Source of the DNA: Rhodamnia argentea
Lineage: Eukaryota > Streptophyta > Magnoliopsida > Myrtales > Myrtaceae
Direction of reading: 5' to 3'
DNA length: 64,000 bases
Assembly: GCF_020921035.1 (NCBI RefSeq)
Contig: NC_063151.1
Location: forward strand, 23,690,934 to 23,754,933
Each line of letters begins with the position of its first letter. Positions within the stretch are counted from its first letter, which is position 1. Shown here piece by piece: positions 1 to 12,205 of the stretch. A model generated the notes under the pieces. That model worked only from the letters and a program-made list of their open reading frames with translations, was not told the origin of the DNA and searched no databases. A program made the translations under genes and the position numbers.

Positions 1-18
1 GACTCGGTAGCTGCTTAC

Positions 19-1146
19 TTTAGGGACAGAACCGGGCCGGACTTCATGCACCCGACGTAGATCCGTGGCTTGGACCGGTACGTCGCTAGCGTGCTCACCA
101 ACGTGCCTTTGTCACACGACATTAGTGTTCATAAATTTAGGCCGAGAGGAGCAAAAAAATGAATGGGAAAGATGGCTGGCGAGGGTAATTTAACTGACCC
201 AGGTTGAGGTGGACGTCGTCGTCGACCTTGACGTAGAAGTCGGCGTCCCAGATCGAGACGGCCGTGGAGAAGTAGAGGCGGGTCTTGGAAGAGAGCTCGT
301 GGTAGCCCTCGACGTGGTCCAGCCTGAGGAAGTCGTGGTGCCTCTCGTCCTCCGCGTCGATAGCCCGGTCCAGGACCCCGCCCGGCGTGGCGGTGTGCCC
401 GATCACGAACCTCACCACCACCCCTTTCTCTTTCTCCAGCCTCTTCAGCTTCTCTCCTGCCCATGAATGCGACTTATGTAAAGGTGACTTTCCTAAGGTT
501 GCACACGCACATCGCTAGGAAAGAGAAGAAGAAAAACCTCTAGGCAACCACGTTCGCCGGAGCGAATCTCGCCTCCGTTTGCTGCTGAACGCGGTATTGA
601 TCCCGACGACGATGAAGGCCTTCGCGAGACTATGGTTAGATGAGGACGCTCCGAGTTGGCTTGTGCGAGCCATGGCCAAGTCCGTCTCCAGTTTAGACAT
701 TGTTCTGTCCAGAGACCTGTGCTTAAATAATCCGATCGCCAGCATCAATCAACATGCCAATGGCCGGGCAAAAGATCAGATGCTGTCCGAGGGGAAATGT
801 TGACGAAACATGTGTATTTTCAGGTCAGACTCACTTGATGGCTTGGTGGGTCTTGGCGACTTCCTCCACTATATCTCCAGACTGTTCCTCGACAAGTTTC
901 TGGAAAGAATGGAAATAAAATCAGTTCATATGACAATACCTCGCCATTGATGAACGGAAAGTCGAAGCTTACGCGCTTGTGGTCGCAATCCTGCGTCGGC
1001 ACCTCATCCCTAACGGTCGGCATTTGCCCGTCGGTGTTGGGAGAAGGGTGAGTCGTCCATGTTCGGCTCATGAAGAGCGATCCTGCCAGGAAGCTTGAGA
1101 TGCACAGCACTAGTATGGATCTCCCGGGAAGTGGCTTTCCCCGCAT
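19..1146 (-). CDS. Beta-1,3-galactosyltransferase (GT31, DUF4094 type), 3' end cut by window
   Basis: Golgi type II membrane glycosyltransferase of plant GT31, which transfers galactose to glycans such as arabinogalactan-protein chains (family knowledge). Exons on the minus strand: 1146-973, 899-835, 716-538, 456-199, 106-19; all joins keep frame and give about 254 residues. Residues 10-26 form the single membrane anchor. The DUF4094 stem follows, with the pattern [15 protein letters not shown], then the galactosyltransferase core with [35 protein letters not shown] and the metal-binding DDD (218-220) in [12 protein letters not shown]. Exon 5 ends at a GTAAGC donor (18-13), so the usual KYHEPEYWKFG part lies beyond the left edge. 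The Met at 1146 was chosen because the basic N-terminus followed by an anchor fits the family; an in-frame Met at 1215 adds 23 residues and cannot be excluded. The substrate is not determined by sequence. Confidence 0.88.
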
Positions 1147-1215
1147 TTTCTTGAGCTCGTTCACGGGATGCGTCGGCCAAACCTTGAGCATGAGTCGCCG
1201 CAACCCCACGATCAC

Positions 1216-4200
1216 TGCGCCTTTGCGAAATTTTTCCTGTAAAATAAGGAGAATATGACCAGATGTACTCGAACTTCGGGTAGTACTCTCAAGTTCCTGG
1301 ACACAGGATGATGGTATTTATACTGCAGAATTGCTCTGGCTCTTTGGAGATTTACGTGATCGTCATTGCTCTCTCCCGGTTCGAGTGATCTCTACATAAA
1401 CGCAAAGCATAATCGGTCGACGATTCAGATAGCCCTCGAGCCACCGCTCAAAAGGATGGTGTCATAACATGTCATGTGAGGCCATAATCGGATTAGTGAA
1501 AGTGACAGGAATGTGAAGTTTGATGGCAAATCCCGCTCTATTTGAGCTACCCCGAGATGAAGAGAGAAACGGATAAGATGATGTTATTTGCAGAAAGCTA
1601 AGATCTATGACTAAGTAATAAATGACTTTAGGCATGGCAAAGCAGCCGAACCACATAATCGACCTAAACCGGCGAGCTATGGCTCACGCCGAACAACGTA
1701 GATCCACACGCAATTCTCCACGTCAACCATGCACAGATGCAAGACGGACTCCTGAACGATCTGCATCGCCGAGTTGATAAATCGCCGAAAATTTTACTCA
1801 GAATGGATTTTTCTAACGCCGAAAAACCGGCCATGCACATATACAACGTGACATCATATCCTGGTGAGAATAAGTGACGGGAAGCGAGTACCTCGATAAG
1901 GACAACCGAGAGATCCTGAGGATCGCGGCGATCCGGCACGTCTAAATGCTTGCTACGGGATGACATTACGGGGGTGTCTACCATTCGATTATATAAGGGT
2001 AAGAGGAATGTCTAAGTCTCTTTACTTAGGCAATGGTTTAAGACTGAACAATTAGAAGGACGGCTCTGTTTGGAGGATCAATCATGTGTTCTTCATGGCC
2101 CAACAAACCTGTCCGCTCATGTCACCAGGATTATACACATCGCTTCTTGTTGATACACGCTATGTCCACCAAGCTTGAGGCCTCTCTCCTCTCTTTAGAG
2201 CGAGTAAAATTAGCTTTGGCAGATTCGAATTCAAAGGCTAGAGTTAGAAGCATATAGATCCCCTGATGAATTTTCTTACTTTTACTATAAGATAGACATG
2301 AATTCTACTGCGAAACGATCTGTCTGGTTCCAGTTCTGCTTCCCACGCCGCCCGGATTGTCGTTCGAGTCGTCCAGCAAGACTGGGATATGTCGTCAAAA
2401 TTCCAACGTCGATTTTTCTTACTTTCAAAGAGAGAGAGAGGGGGGGAGAGGGGTTAGCTCGCGATTGCGAACACAACCCTGGGAGTCATTCATCGGTTGC
2501 CTAATCACGACAAGGGAGCTGAAACAGCGCACGACGTTAATGCCACGGCGGAATTGCCCGTGTCGGAGGGACCTCGTTTTCGACTGGGATTGCGTTTGAG
2601 CATTCGAGAGACGTATCACACGGCACGTACAATAACACGGGAAGGTGAAGGACATGCATCGTGGCCTGTTTCGTTCAAACTCGTCGGGCTCCGATGTTAC
2701 TACCCCTCGGGCATGTACCGAGGTCTTGACAAACAGAGAGACACCATTTTCTTTGGCTGGTGCTACACGTACAACTTTGTTTGTGGGTACGAAATTGCCA
2801 AGTGAATCGTTTGATAGAAATGGCACTGAAATCTAACAATTTGCTCCGTTCGGTCCAAATTGAAAATAGTTTTTTTTTTCCTAGGAGTCTAGTTTAGAAA
2901 AAGAAGAATTTGCCTATATGGGTGTCTTTTTTGGACAGAAACCTCGCCAAACGTTGCAACGAGTGGTGCAATATTTACCAGCGTAAAATGGAGCATTGGA
3001 CAGAAATTTTGGATGCAGAGCGATTCATTGGTCGACATCCACGTTAGTAAATGCAACCCACAAGATCAAAAGATTGGTGCTAAAAGACGGGAGTCTTCAT
3101 AAAGTTGTCTTTCCTTGTTATAAAGAATTCCCCAAAGTGATCTACATGCCTGATTTCTTGGGGAAAGATAGGTGGGTCGGTGTTAATAAATCGTAGATTG
3201 AGTGGAGGGCTTAGGAAACAATCTATTTCAATAATAACTTATGTTAGGTCATTCGTTAACTTCGCCGTCACCCCCATCCGAGTCACAACCAAACTACGGC
3301 TCTAACCAAAAAGTGTCCGCTGCACCATCACCGTAAAAAAACCTGCCTGTACATACCAACCGTCTGCCGACTACGAACACCACCGCTACTCCAAGCCGTT
3401 GTCACTATCATTGTCGTCATTAGAGGGCATATTATTTAATGGACCTGTGAAATGGCCCGATGAATCCCTCACAAACAAAGACACAACACGTAGCGGTATC
3501 ATCACCTCCGGCAATTCTACGTCTACCCAAAGGATAGAAACCAATAACCGAAATTGCTCTGCAGGAAACTCAAGATCGTAATAGTCTTCCCACGAGTGCT
3601 CAAAATCAACTGGAGCACCATAACAAAGGGTGGGAACGGCGGGAGGAATCAACATACCTAACTAGTCTGAAAAACAGTTTAACCACAAGAGTGAGCTAAT
3701 AGCTCAAAATTGAAATAACTAACTCAACATCTAACTATCAATTCATCACTCAATCAAGCATGACCCGACATTTATGACATGCAAGCACAAGACCTAGCAA
3801 CGATTCCACACACAATGCAGTGTAACCTTACACACAAATGAGCACGCATGAGACTCAATGCTTTACTTTTTAGTTTTCACTTGATTTCTAGTTTTCCATG
3901 GGACGCAGGCCATGGTTTTTGAGGAACACATGCCCCAATATAATCTCCGAGGGATGCAGGCCTCGATTATGAGGGATATACACTTCAGCTTTTCGTCCGT
4001 CGGACACCGATTGTGGATAACTCCCTTACTCTAGGGCTTTCATGGGACACAAGCCTCGGGTATTCCAACGGAATACAAGCCCTGGACTTTTCGATTTTCC
4101 TCCGGCTCCCACGAGGTATCATCCGGACACAGGCGGATTTCAAACGTCCTCATAGGGACACATGTCGACGAGATTCTCAGTTCATTACATTTTCTCAATC

Positions 4201-5748
4201 TCATATGCAAACAAGACAACCAACATACGGCTTTCAATCTCGCAGACATCAGACAAGACCATTCAACCATACGTATCAGACTACCCACTTTTTCCATCTC
4301 GACACAACTCGTGCTTTGATTCTTAGATGCAATGCAACCTGGCACATCAATAGGAAGCACAAGGCTTCAAGACACCTTAATCTCCATCGGCTTCAATGGA
4401 CAAGACATGTACGTCACACGGCCCACAAGGCCTCAAAGCCGAAATACCCACAAGCCTGGCGACTCAAATCCGCACCCTTTCAACAAAAATTCAGACCATC
4501 AGCCCACATAATCGACTTACCCCAAAGTCTTTAGAATCCAATTCAAGCAACATGTCTAACATGCAAACCCAATTTCTAACACATGCAAGACAATCTTCGT
4601 AAAACCATACCCATATCTAAAACATCACGTCACACCCAATCAAGCGACGAATCACATGTAAGTAAGAGAGTTAAGGACTTCACTTGCCTTAGAGCTGATG
4701 TACGAGGAAAACATAAGTCGAATTGTGTGTCAAAAATGAACTCAAATCCCTCTCCTCCTCCTTTGCATCGCGTGGGTCACCGAGGCCCAAATGGGACTCG
4801 ACAAGCTTCGAGCGAGGGGACGAGAGCTAGACGAGCGTGAGGCTGAGGTTAAGGAGCGGTTGTTATCACCGTCGCCTACTGAGCAAGGGGACGGTGTCAC
4901 GAGCATGGAGGTTGGGCGGAATGAACGATGTGAAGGAGGGGTCCACGAAGAGAAGAGAGGGGAGGAAAAATGAGGAAGAGACTAACTCAACTGGATCTAA
5001 ACCTCATGCCGACGTCGAACATCCAAACCTTTGCACTAAACTTCAAAGTTGTAATTCACTTAGCTTCTTATAATCTTACATTCATAACATAAACTTTGTT
5101 ACATAATACGTTTTACTTACCAAACAAACTAATGAAAAGCAGGCTATCACAATCTCGCCAGCCCAGGACTAAAAAAAAAACAACGAAAGAACTAAAGGAA
5201 AAAAGAATTTTTTTTAAAAAAAACTCAAAAAATTGTCAATGTCAGTGACTTTCATTCAAAATTAGGAAATTATCAAAAGGTTAACGACTAAATTGATCAA
5301 ATTGAAAGGTTTAGATTTACGACCGAATCGATACAAGTATAATAGGTCTAAAATTCATTTGATAATTTTCCCATTAACATATCGCTCATAATTTCCTATT
5401 TTCCATGGAAAATGTAGGACGCACAAGATAAGGATATGCTCCCATTGATGAGGTAATTGGAGAATGGACAAAGCAGCATTATGAGAAAATGAAAGGAGAA
5501 GTCCTCCATGAATCAGGGAGGAGGTGTGCAAATCATGGCCGAAGCCGAGTTTGGCTCCATAACTAATTGAGATTGACCCGCCTAATTTTGACCGAACTAG
5601 AAAAGTAAAAAATGATATATATACACTCGGAATTTTTTTGAGTAAAATACATCTTTGTCGACGGCCGGAATAGTCACATGCTTGTTGGCAAGCGAGCTCA
5701 GCTTTTTAATTAAAACGATTTGACCACATCAACACTTATTTGAACAAT
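1216..5748. other. Gene-poor intergenic DNA
   Basis: No convincing gene on either strand. Open frames here (for example 1664-1984 minus and 4013-4534 plus) lack recognisable domains. A purine tract lies near 2430-2455, and degenerate repeats lie at about 3895-4160 (listed separately). From about 5080 the DNA becomes AT-rich and leads into a Mutator-like element. The first few hundred bases beyond 1216 should contain the galactosyltransferase promoter, but no clear TATA box was identified. Confidence 0.5.
3895..4160. repeat. Degenerate short tandem repeats around a GGGACACAGGCC-like core
   Basis: Variants of one motif recur every 30-70 bases: GGGACGCAGGCC, GGGATGCAGGCCTCG, GGGACACAAGCCTCGGG, CGGACACAGGCGG, GGGACACATG. 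They are embedded in unrelated AT-richer sequence. This looks like an old decayed tandem array or part of a long terminal repeat. The family is not recognised. Confidence 0.45.
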
Positions 5749-6597
5749 GAAAAATTTCAAATAAGGGTCCGAAGTGTTTTCATTTTTTCAAATAATGGGC
5801 TAAAGTTGATGTTATTTCAAATAATGACGCAAAGATGCATGACTGTTTCAAATAATGATCCGAAGCCACCATGGCTGTTTCAAATAATGGCCTCACCTTG
5901 TCGGTAGGTCACGGTAATTTTCGTCAAAAATTAAAAATTAAAAAAAAAGCTAAAAATTTTTAAAGAAAGAAATATAGGTTTTTTTTTTGGGGGCGAAAGA
6001 AAGAAACATAGGTGGGAGGGCATCACTCTCGCCCGTGGTCGTCGCTCCATCGCCGGTGACCCTTCGTTAGATCTAGGAGAGGGTCGCGGCCCTCTCCCAT
6101 TTCCGGTGAGGGCTAGCAGGCCCTTGCCTATGGTTAGCCGGGTCATCGGTCCTCGCCGAGACACCGACGACCTTGTCGGCCATCACAAACGCCCCACTTG
6201 TAGTGGGGCGGTGGTTGGAGGCATGTATTTCTTATTTTTAATTTTTTTTTTTAACTTTGAGCTTTTTTAATTTTTTTTAAAAAATAAAAAGGATAAAATA
6301 AAGACAAAAAGTAAATGAAAAAAATGCCCTTGATCAGACGGTGAGGTCAACCCTTTTTTAAGATTGATATGGCCACTTCAGGATTTTATTGAAATAATGT
6401 TCACTTTATGCTTTTATTTGAGAAAATGAGGCTACCCGAGACTATTATTTGAAATAAGGTCCACTTCAATCTCTTATTTACCAAAATGAACACACTTTAA
6501 GCTTTTATTTAAAATTTTCCCTTTGAACAAAGTTCGCTCCGAGCCTTTTTTTTATTTAGAAAATGTCTCTACTTCAAGCCCTTATTTGAAAATTTTC
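5749..6597. mobile_element. Mutator-like non-autonomous element with long inverted ends made of tandem repeats
   Basis: The left end (about 5749-5900) is a series of roughly 35-40-base units carrying TTTCAAATAATG followed by a CGAAG-like motif. The right end (about 6370-6597) carries the same units in the opposite orientation (CTTATTTGAAA, TTATTTGAAATAA). The interior at about 5995-6215 is GC-rich with imperfect palindromes such as GAGGGTCGCGGCCCTC. Long repeat-built inverted ends are typical of foldback or Mutator-like elements; class assignment is inference. No transposase frame is present. Exact ends and a 9-base target duplication could not be established. Confidence 0.5.
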
Positions 6598-8112
6598 CTA
6601 ATAAGTAATAATTGTAATATTTAGGTAGTGTGTGGTTATCAAATCCTAATTAGAGTTATGTATTTCAGGGACGTAAATTATGTTAACTTCATTATGCCCA
6701 CTAATTGAGATTTTAGATTTGATGCTCACATACTAAATCCTACATATAATCATGCAAATTCATTTACATTCAGAAGGTATAACAGACCCTGAAAACCAAA
6801 TCAATAAAATAAAATCTTTCACATCTAACTCTAAAAAATTAGACAAAAAATAAAGCTCTCAAAAGAAAAAAAAAAAAAGAATTGCAGGGAAAAGAGGAAA
6901 AAAAAAAAAAACCACATTTCTGAAGAAGCAGGAAAAGAGGGAGAGACACTCTAGCTGCAACTTCAAATCCCGGATCCTACCATGATTCAGGCTTTAGTGG
7001 GGGTTGTCGACAAGACTGTTGACTTATGTTGTTCCACCATTACCCGCGTTCGACAAACACATAGGTACACATCCGAACAACCATCCTTTCCAAACGTCAA
7101 AGAGTTTCATCATTCTCGTGGGGACAACAGTAGCACTCAATCCTCTTCTCCCACGAGTAGAAATCTCGCTCTCCTGCATTTAGGAGAGCCCTCTTGTGTT
7201 TCGGTTTCCTCGGTTCGATATGTCTCGGGTCAAATGAAATTCGAACACGCTGCCGTCTCGGTTTTGGCCGCTTTGTCGATTTCACTACCTGGGTGGGCAC
7301 GGTCATATTAAGAGCTCACACGTCGAAGGAGAGCTCTGTACTCTTTGTGAAAACAGAGTAATCCGTCTCTGATCACGAGCGTAATGATTAGAGATCATGT
7401 CCACAGGCGAAGTGCGCTGATTTCAGTATGCCATCGACTTTTGGAATAAGGAGCTAAAAGAAAACTAAGGAGACAGAGAAGCGACCAGCTCGACTTTATC
7501 CGAGGGACATGAGTTGATTCGTAATCCAAAGAGCTCATCGGTCTTGGTGGTGGGGGCGGATCAATGGCTTCATCAATCTCATCATGTGTACTCATCACCC
7601 CCCACTCAAAGAGAGGAAGAGATGACCTTAGGATTCGATGAATGGCTGGCAGTCGTCGACATGTACGGTCCCTGCCTCCTGGAGCCACCAATCTACAGAG
7701 AGAGAGAGAGAGCTTCATGGTAGCTTAGAAATGGAAGACATGATAGACTGAAAGATTAGAATTTGGGAGGGAAATGGGGCAGGTCCACCACTTTGATCCA
7801 TCAATGGAATCAACATTACTAGTGGCAATTACCTACGCTTGATAAAAAGACTGAAGCCATTTTGAATTTTACCCACCCAGCTCACAAGAAAAATGGAGAA
7901 AAGGGAAAGAAGAAGAGGGTATGTTTCAACAGTAGAATGCATTATAAAATGAAGGGCCTGTGTGCCACTTGTGCTGTGACATTGCCCCTCCATTTCACAA
8001 AAGAAAAAGATAGGTATGAGTTCTCCAGCTTTTGGTGGGCTTTAGAAGATTGGCATAGTGATCCTCATTGCGCGTCGAAGAAATTCCATAAAGCAGTATT
8101 TGCTTGCCAAGC
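6598..8112. other. Intergenic DNA upstream of the NPF transporter
   Basis: AT-rich to about 6960, then mixed sequence. The open frame at 6982-7311 has no recognisable domain. A GA microsatellite lies near 7695-7712. The last few hundred bases should hold the transporter promoter. No separate gene is supported. Confidence 0.45.
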
Positions 8113-8124
8113 TATATATATATA
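8113..8124 (+). promoter_or_regulatory. TATA box of the NPF transporter gene
   Basis: A TATATATATATA run lies 72 bases before the start codon at 8196. That leaves room for a short 5' leader beginning near 8145-8155. Position and composition fit a plant core promoter; the transcription start is inferred. Confidence 0.55.
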
Positions 8125-8195
8125 ACACACTCAAACAGACAGACAAAACATAAGCTTGGCACAAAGAGAGTCCTGAGACTGAGTGAGGGTAAGCC

Positions 8196-11065
8196 ATGGA
8201 GAAGACAAGCAGGAATTTGGAAGTAAATTCGACCTCTGAAATCGGAGATGGCGATCAGATTCCCCATCACCAGGTGTCTGTGGATTGGAGAGGTCGACCT
8301 TGCCGAGCCAACACGCATGGTGGAATGACTGCCGCCGTTTTCGTTCTCGGTCTCGCTCTCTCTCATGTAGCTTCAAAGATTAAATGCTCCGCCTTGTTTA
8401 TGCTAAACTCTGTTTTTCATAAGCTTTTCGCTCTCAAGCCACTATATAAGGTGTTGGGGATGGACGCAAAGTTATTACTGTTGAATTTAGAAGTGATCAC
8501 TTCCTTCTGTCAGCAAATAAGCTAGTGGGGTTTCATTCACTTGCTTTGCTTTGCTTTGAACGAAGTTTATAAGCATGAAGCATGTTTGATAGTTTGAAAG
8601 AGTTTTGTTGGTTGGCTACGGTGCGTGGTTGATGATCACAAACAGGTCTCCAAGCGTTCGAGATGATGGCGATTGCCGGGGTCGGGAACAATCTGATAAC
8701 GTATGTGTTCAACGACATGCACTTCCCTCTGTCCAAATCCGCCAACATCGTCACCAACTTCATCGGCACCGTGTTCCTCCTCTCCCTCCTCGGCGGCTTC
8801 CTCTCCGACTCCTACCTTGGAAGCTTCTGGACCATGCTCGTCTTCGGCTTCGTCGAGCTCTCCGTGAGTCGATCCTCTTTCCACGAACCCAATTGCTTTC
8901 TCTCCTGGAGTCATCCATCTCTGTTCCTCCATATGTTTCTTCTGTTTTCCTGGTGTCTTGATCCTATGCAGAAGCAAAAAGCTCAGTGCCTACTGCTGCA
9001 CTTCCATTTGTTTGCCTATTGCTTCTTTTTCCAGCCCATGGTTTTAGTTTTATGTAACAGGGAAAAATCTATGCTTTAGCAGCTCTTAAATCTATCCACG
9101 GCACGATGCACGTTGGACAGCAACCGCTTTGCTTAGGGAAGAAAATTACTTTTAATTAAAGGAGCAGCCCACTAATTGCGGCAGTTCAAGAATGTGGAGA
9201 ATGTGCAATTAGTGTGGAATTAGACATAATTATCTTATTCAATGATGACCTTACACTCAGAAGTTTTCACAATTCTTTAATAAACCTAAATAAAGACTAT
9301 GCTATGGATCAGAAATATTCTGAAAAGTGAAGGGTCAACCCCTACGAATAATGGTGAAAAACACCATGGTTTTCTGAATTGGACATGCAGGGATTTGTAC
9401 TGCTGTCCATCCAAGCACATCTCCAGCCACTGAGGCCACCAAGATGCAACATGAATGATGCCCGAGGGCCCCATTGCGAGGAGGCAAGTGGCTACAGGGC
9501 TCTCATCTTCTATGTGTCCCTCTGCTTGGTGGCGCTTGGGAGTGGCTGCTTGAAGCCCAACATCATCTCCCATGGCGCTGACCAGTTCAGGAGGGAGGAC
9601 TCCAAGCAGTCCAGGAGGCTCTCCACCTACTTCAACACCGCTTACTTCGCCTTCTGCACAGGGGAGCTTATCGCCCTCACCGTCCTCGTCTGGGTCCAGA
9701 CGGAATCCGGGATGGATGTCGGATTCGGCGTGTCTGCCGCCGCCATGGTGGTCGGGATGGTCAGCCTGATCTCGGGAGCCCTGTTTTACAAGAACACGCC
9801 TCCTCGCGGAAGCATCTTCATCCCGATAGCCCAAGTGAGTAGTAGTCTTTCGCTTTCGCCTTTCACGAATTACTATTTTCGGATTGACGTGTGTAAATTC
9901 TGTGCATATGTTGTTGCCTGTGCTCAGGTTTTTGTGGCTGCAATCACAAAGAGAAAACAAATCTGTCCTTCAAATGCAGGCATGCTTCATGGGAACAAAA
10001 TCACTGAATCTAAGAATCAGGTTCCCCCTGCTGCTGCCGAGAGCTGCAATCTCAGCCACACCGAAAAGTTCAGGTAGCGCTCAAACTATTCAAACCGCAT
10101 TTTAATGGAATCTTGGGCGACTTTCTGCTTTTGCCACATATTTCACTTTGAAATGATGCGTACAAGGCAGTTTGTAACCATGATTGAACTGCAGATTCCT
10201 AGACAAGGCCTGCATCAGAATACAGGATGGAGCTAAGGACAGCGAGAGCCCGTGGAAACTATGCACCGTCGGGCAAGTAGAGCAGGTGAAGATCATTATC
10301 TCGGTCATCCCGATCTTTGCCTGCACCATCATCTTCAATACCATCCTAGCGCAGCTCCAGACGTTCTCGGTCCAACAGGGGAGTTCCATGGACACCCGAA
10401 TCACGGACCACTTCCATGTGCCCCCAGCGTCCCTGCAGGCCATCCCTTACCTCATGCTCATCGTGGTCGTCCCGCTGTATGAGACTGTGTTCGTCCCCGT
10501 CGCCCGTCGCCTGACCGGGAGGGACTCAGGGATCTCCCCGCTCCAAAGAGTCGGGATTGGGCTCTTCGTCGCGAGCTTCTCAATGGTCTCGGCAGCGCTG
10601 GTCGAGAAGAAGAGGAGGGACTCGAAACTGCAGCGTCACGAGACTCTCTCCATATTCTGGATAGCCCCGCAGTTCCTCATATTTGGGCTCTCGGAGATGT
10701 TCACTGCGGTCGGGCTCATCGAGTTCTTCTACAAGCAGTCGGTCGAGGGGATGCAATCCTTTTTGACCGCCATGACTTACTGCTCCTACTCATTCGGGTT
10801 CTATCTGAGCTCACTCCTGGTCTCAGTGGTCAACAAGATCACCTCAACTTCATCATCCTCTGTTGGTGGGTGGCTCGGTGACAATGACCTCAACAAGGAC
10901 AGGCTTGACCTCTTTTACTGGTTATTGGCTGCACTAAGCTTCATCAACTTCCTCAGCTACCTCTTCTGCTCTTCATGGTACTCTTACAATCCATCTCCAT
11001 CATCTTCCACACCACCAACCAAATCCCATATCGGAGGAAGACCGCAACCTGATCAACCCATCTGA
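8196..11065 (+). CDS. NRT1/PTR family (NPF4-type) transporter
   Basis: Plasma-membrane carrier of the proton-coupled oligopeptide transporter superfamily. NPF4 members are known for nitrate and hormone (abscisic acid, gibberellin) transport; the substrate here is not decidable. Exons: 8196-8349, 8646-8863, 9391-9834, 9928-10073, 10195-11065; phases agree and the product is 610 residues. Visible family blocks are VDWRGRPCRANTHGG (29-43), GLQAFEMMAIAGVGNNLITY, FLLSLLGGFLSDSYLGSFW, LVALGSGCLKPNIISHGADQF, the RRLSTYFNTAYFAFCTGELI segment, and IFWIAPQFLIFGLSEMFTAVG near the C-terminus. Twelve membrane spans are expected. In helix 1 the usual ExxE[K/R] proton-coupling motif reads EMMAI (57-61), so the second acid and the basic residue are missing, as I recall for other NPF4 proteins. 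A TATA box at 8113-8124 supports the first Met. Confidence 0.93.
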
Positions 11066-12205
11066 ACACGAAAGAGCCTGATCATATATTGCTCTAATTA
11101 GACCCGGGATTGCGTTTAACTTTGTCAATCCAGTTGACTAGGTAATCTTACCGATCACTTACTGAAAGCTAGCAATACAGAGTGATTACTTCTGTTTTTG
11201 GGAACTACGGCACTGTCTGGCTAGATCAATGACGGCCCCATTTTCTGTCTTCCTCCCTTATTCTCATCCCGGAAATCAACAATGCACCGAACGTGGCGGA
11301 CACGAGGGGTCCCCCATGTCGGCGAGGCGATCGCGAGGAAGTTAGGTCTAATCCCACAACACAAAGTACCATCATGGTTCAAGTAATTCACCAAAGCTCG
11401 CACCGTGTCTTTACGACCAATATGTTTATATATATGTTCCTCCCCTGTTGTCATTGTCTTTCTTTGGATGAAAAAGCAGGGCAGGCTGAGTGGTGGGGGT
11501 TTGTGCTGTGGCTTGGTGCTGTGTCCGTGCCTTTTCACATTGTCCTAAAAGGAAACCTTTTTGATTTTGAGGGCGAATCTAACGTTGATCATGATGTTGG
11601 GTCATGAATCAATGTGGCATATAAAGTTTGCTTGTGGGCATTCTGTCGCCCCAGGATTGAAATGTTCAGATAAGATAATCAATTCCAAAAGGTTGGAAAG
11701 TGTGGCTTGGAAACGCTGTGATCTTAATCTTACTTGGGTAAATGGGCTTCTTGCGTCCCCGCTAAGAAATGTCTGGCCCATGCTTTTGTCCTGCCCCCGT
11801 CGCTGCCTTTTCTCTTGCTCAAGGTTAAGGAAAAAGAGAGGCGTCGAATGATACTACGAAGGTATGGCTCTTTTATGATGTGTTTTCAGATATCCGAGGA
11901 GCGAGGAGCATGCGAAATATAGGTGGTCGAGATCTTCCTTCAAGCAGATAACCGGGTGTCTGGACCGTTTGTAGTACCTCTAGAGTCAAGATGGCCAGAA
12001 GAGAACTTGTAGGTTGAACCATGCGAGTCGCGGAGTCGAGATTCCGAAGTTAAAACAAGTTGCAAACTCTGGTTTCTAAGGAGTTATGAGAAGAACTTTG
12101 GAAAGCAATTGAGATTAACAATCTAACCAAGAGACATCGAAAGATGATGGTAATATTAAGCCCGTAGAAATCTCAAACCATACTCATTAGGAATATTACT
12201 TCTTT
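11066..12205. other. Intergenic DNA, 3' of the NPF gene
   Basis: Contains the presumed 3' untranslated region of the transporter. Open frames at 11221-11922 show no known domain. Nothing else is recognised. Confidence 0.4.
12198..12205. repeat. Left target-site duplication of the hAT-like element
   Basis: ACTTCTTT, matching ACTTCTCT at 12939-12946 at seven of eight bases. Confidence 0.65.

Noticed and set aside
1664-1984. 106-codon open frame on the minus strand
   Set aside because: No domain, no splice partners, composition like the surrounding DNA.
4013-4534. 173-codon open frame on the plus strand
   Set aside because: Overlaps the degenerate repeat region; residue composition (His, Arg, Thr rich) is that of a chance frame; no family resemblance.
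6982-7311. 109-codon open frame before the NPF gene
   Set aside because: No recognisable motif and no promoter or intron structure.
8636-8977. 113-codon minus-strand frame over NPF exon 2
   Set aside because: Antisense shadow of a conserved exon.
9286-9960. 224-codon minus-strand frame over NPF exon 3
   Set aside because: Antisense shadow caused by the GC-rich codon bias of the transporter.
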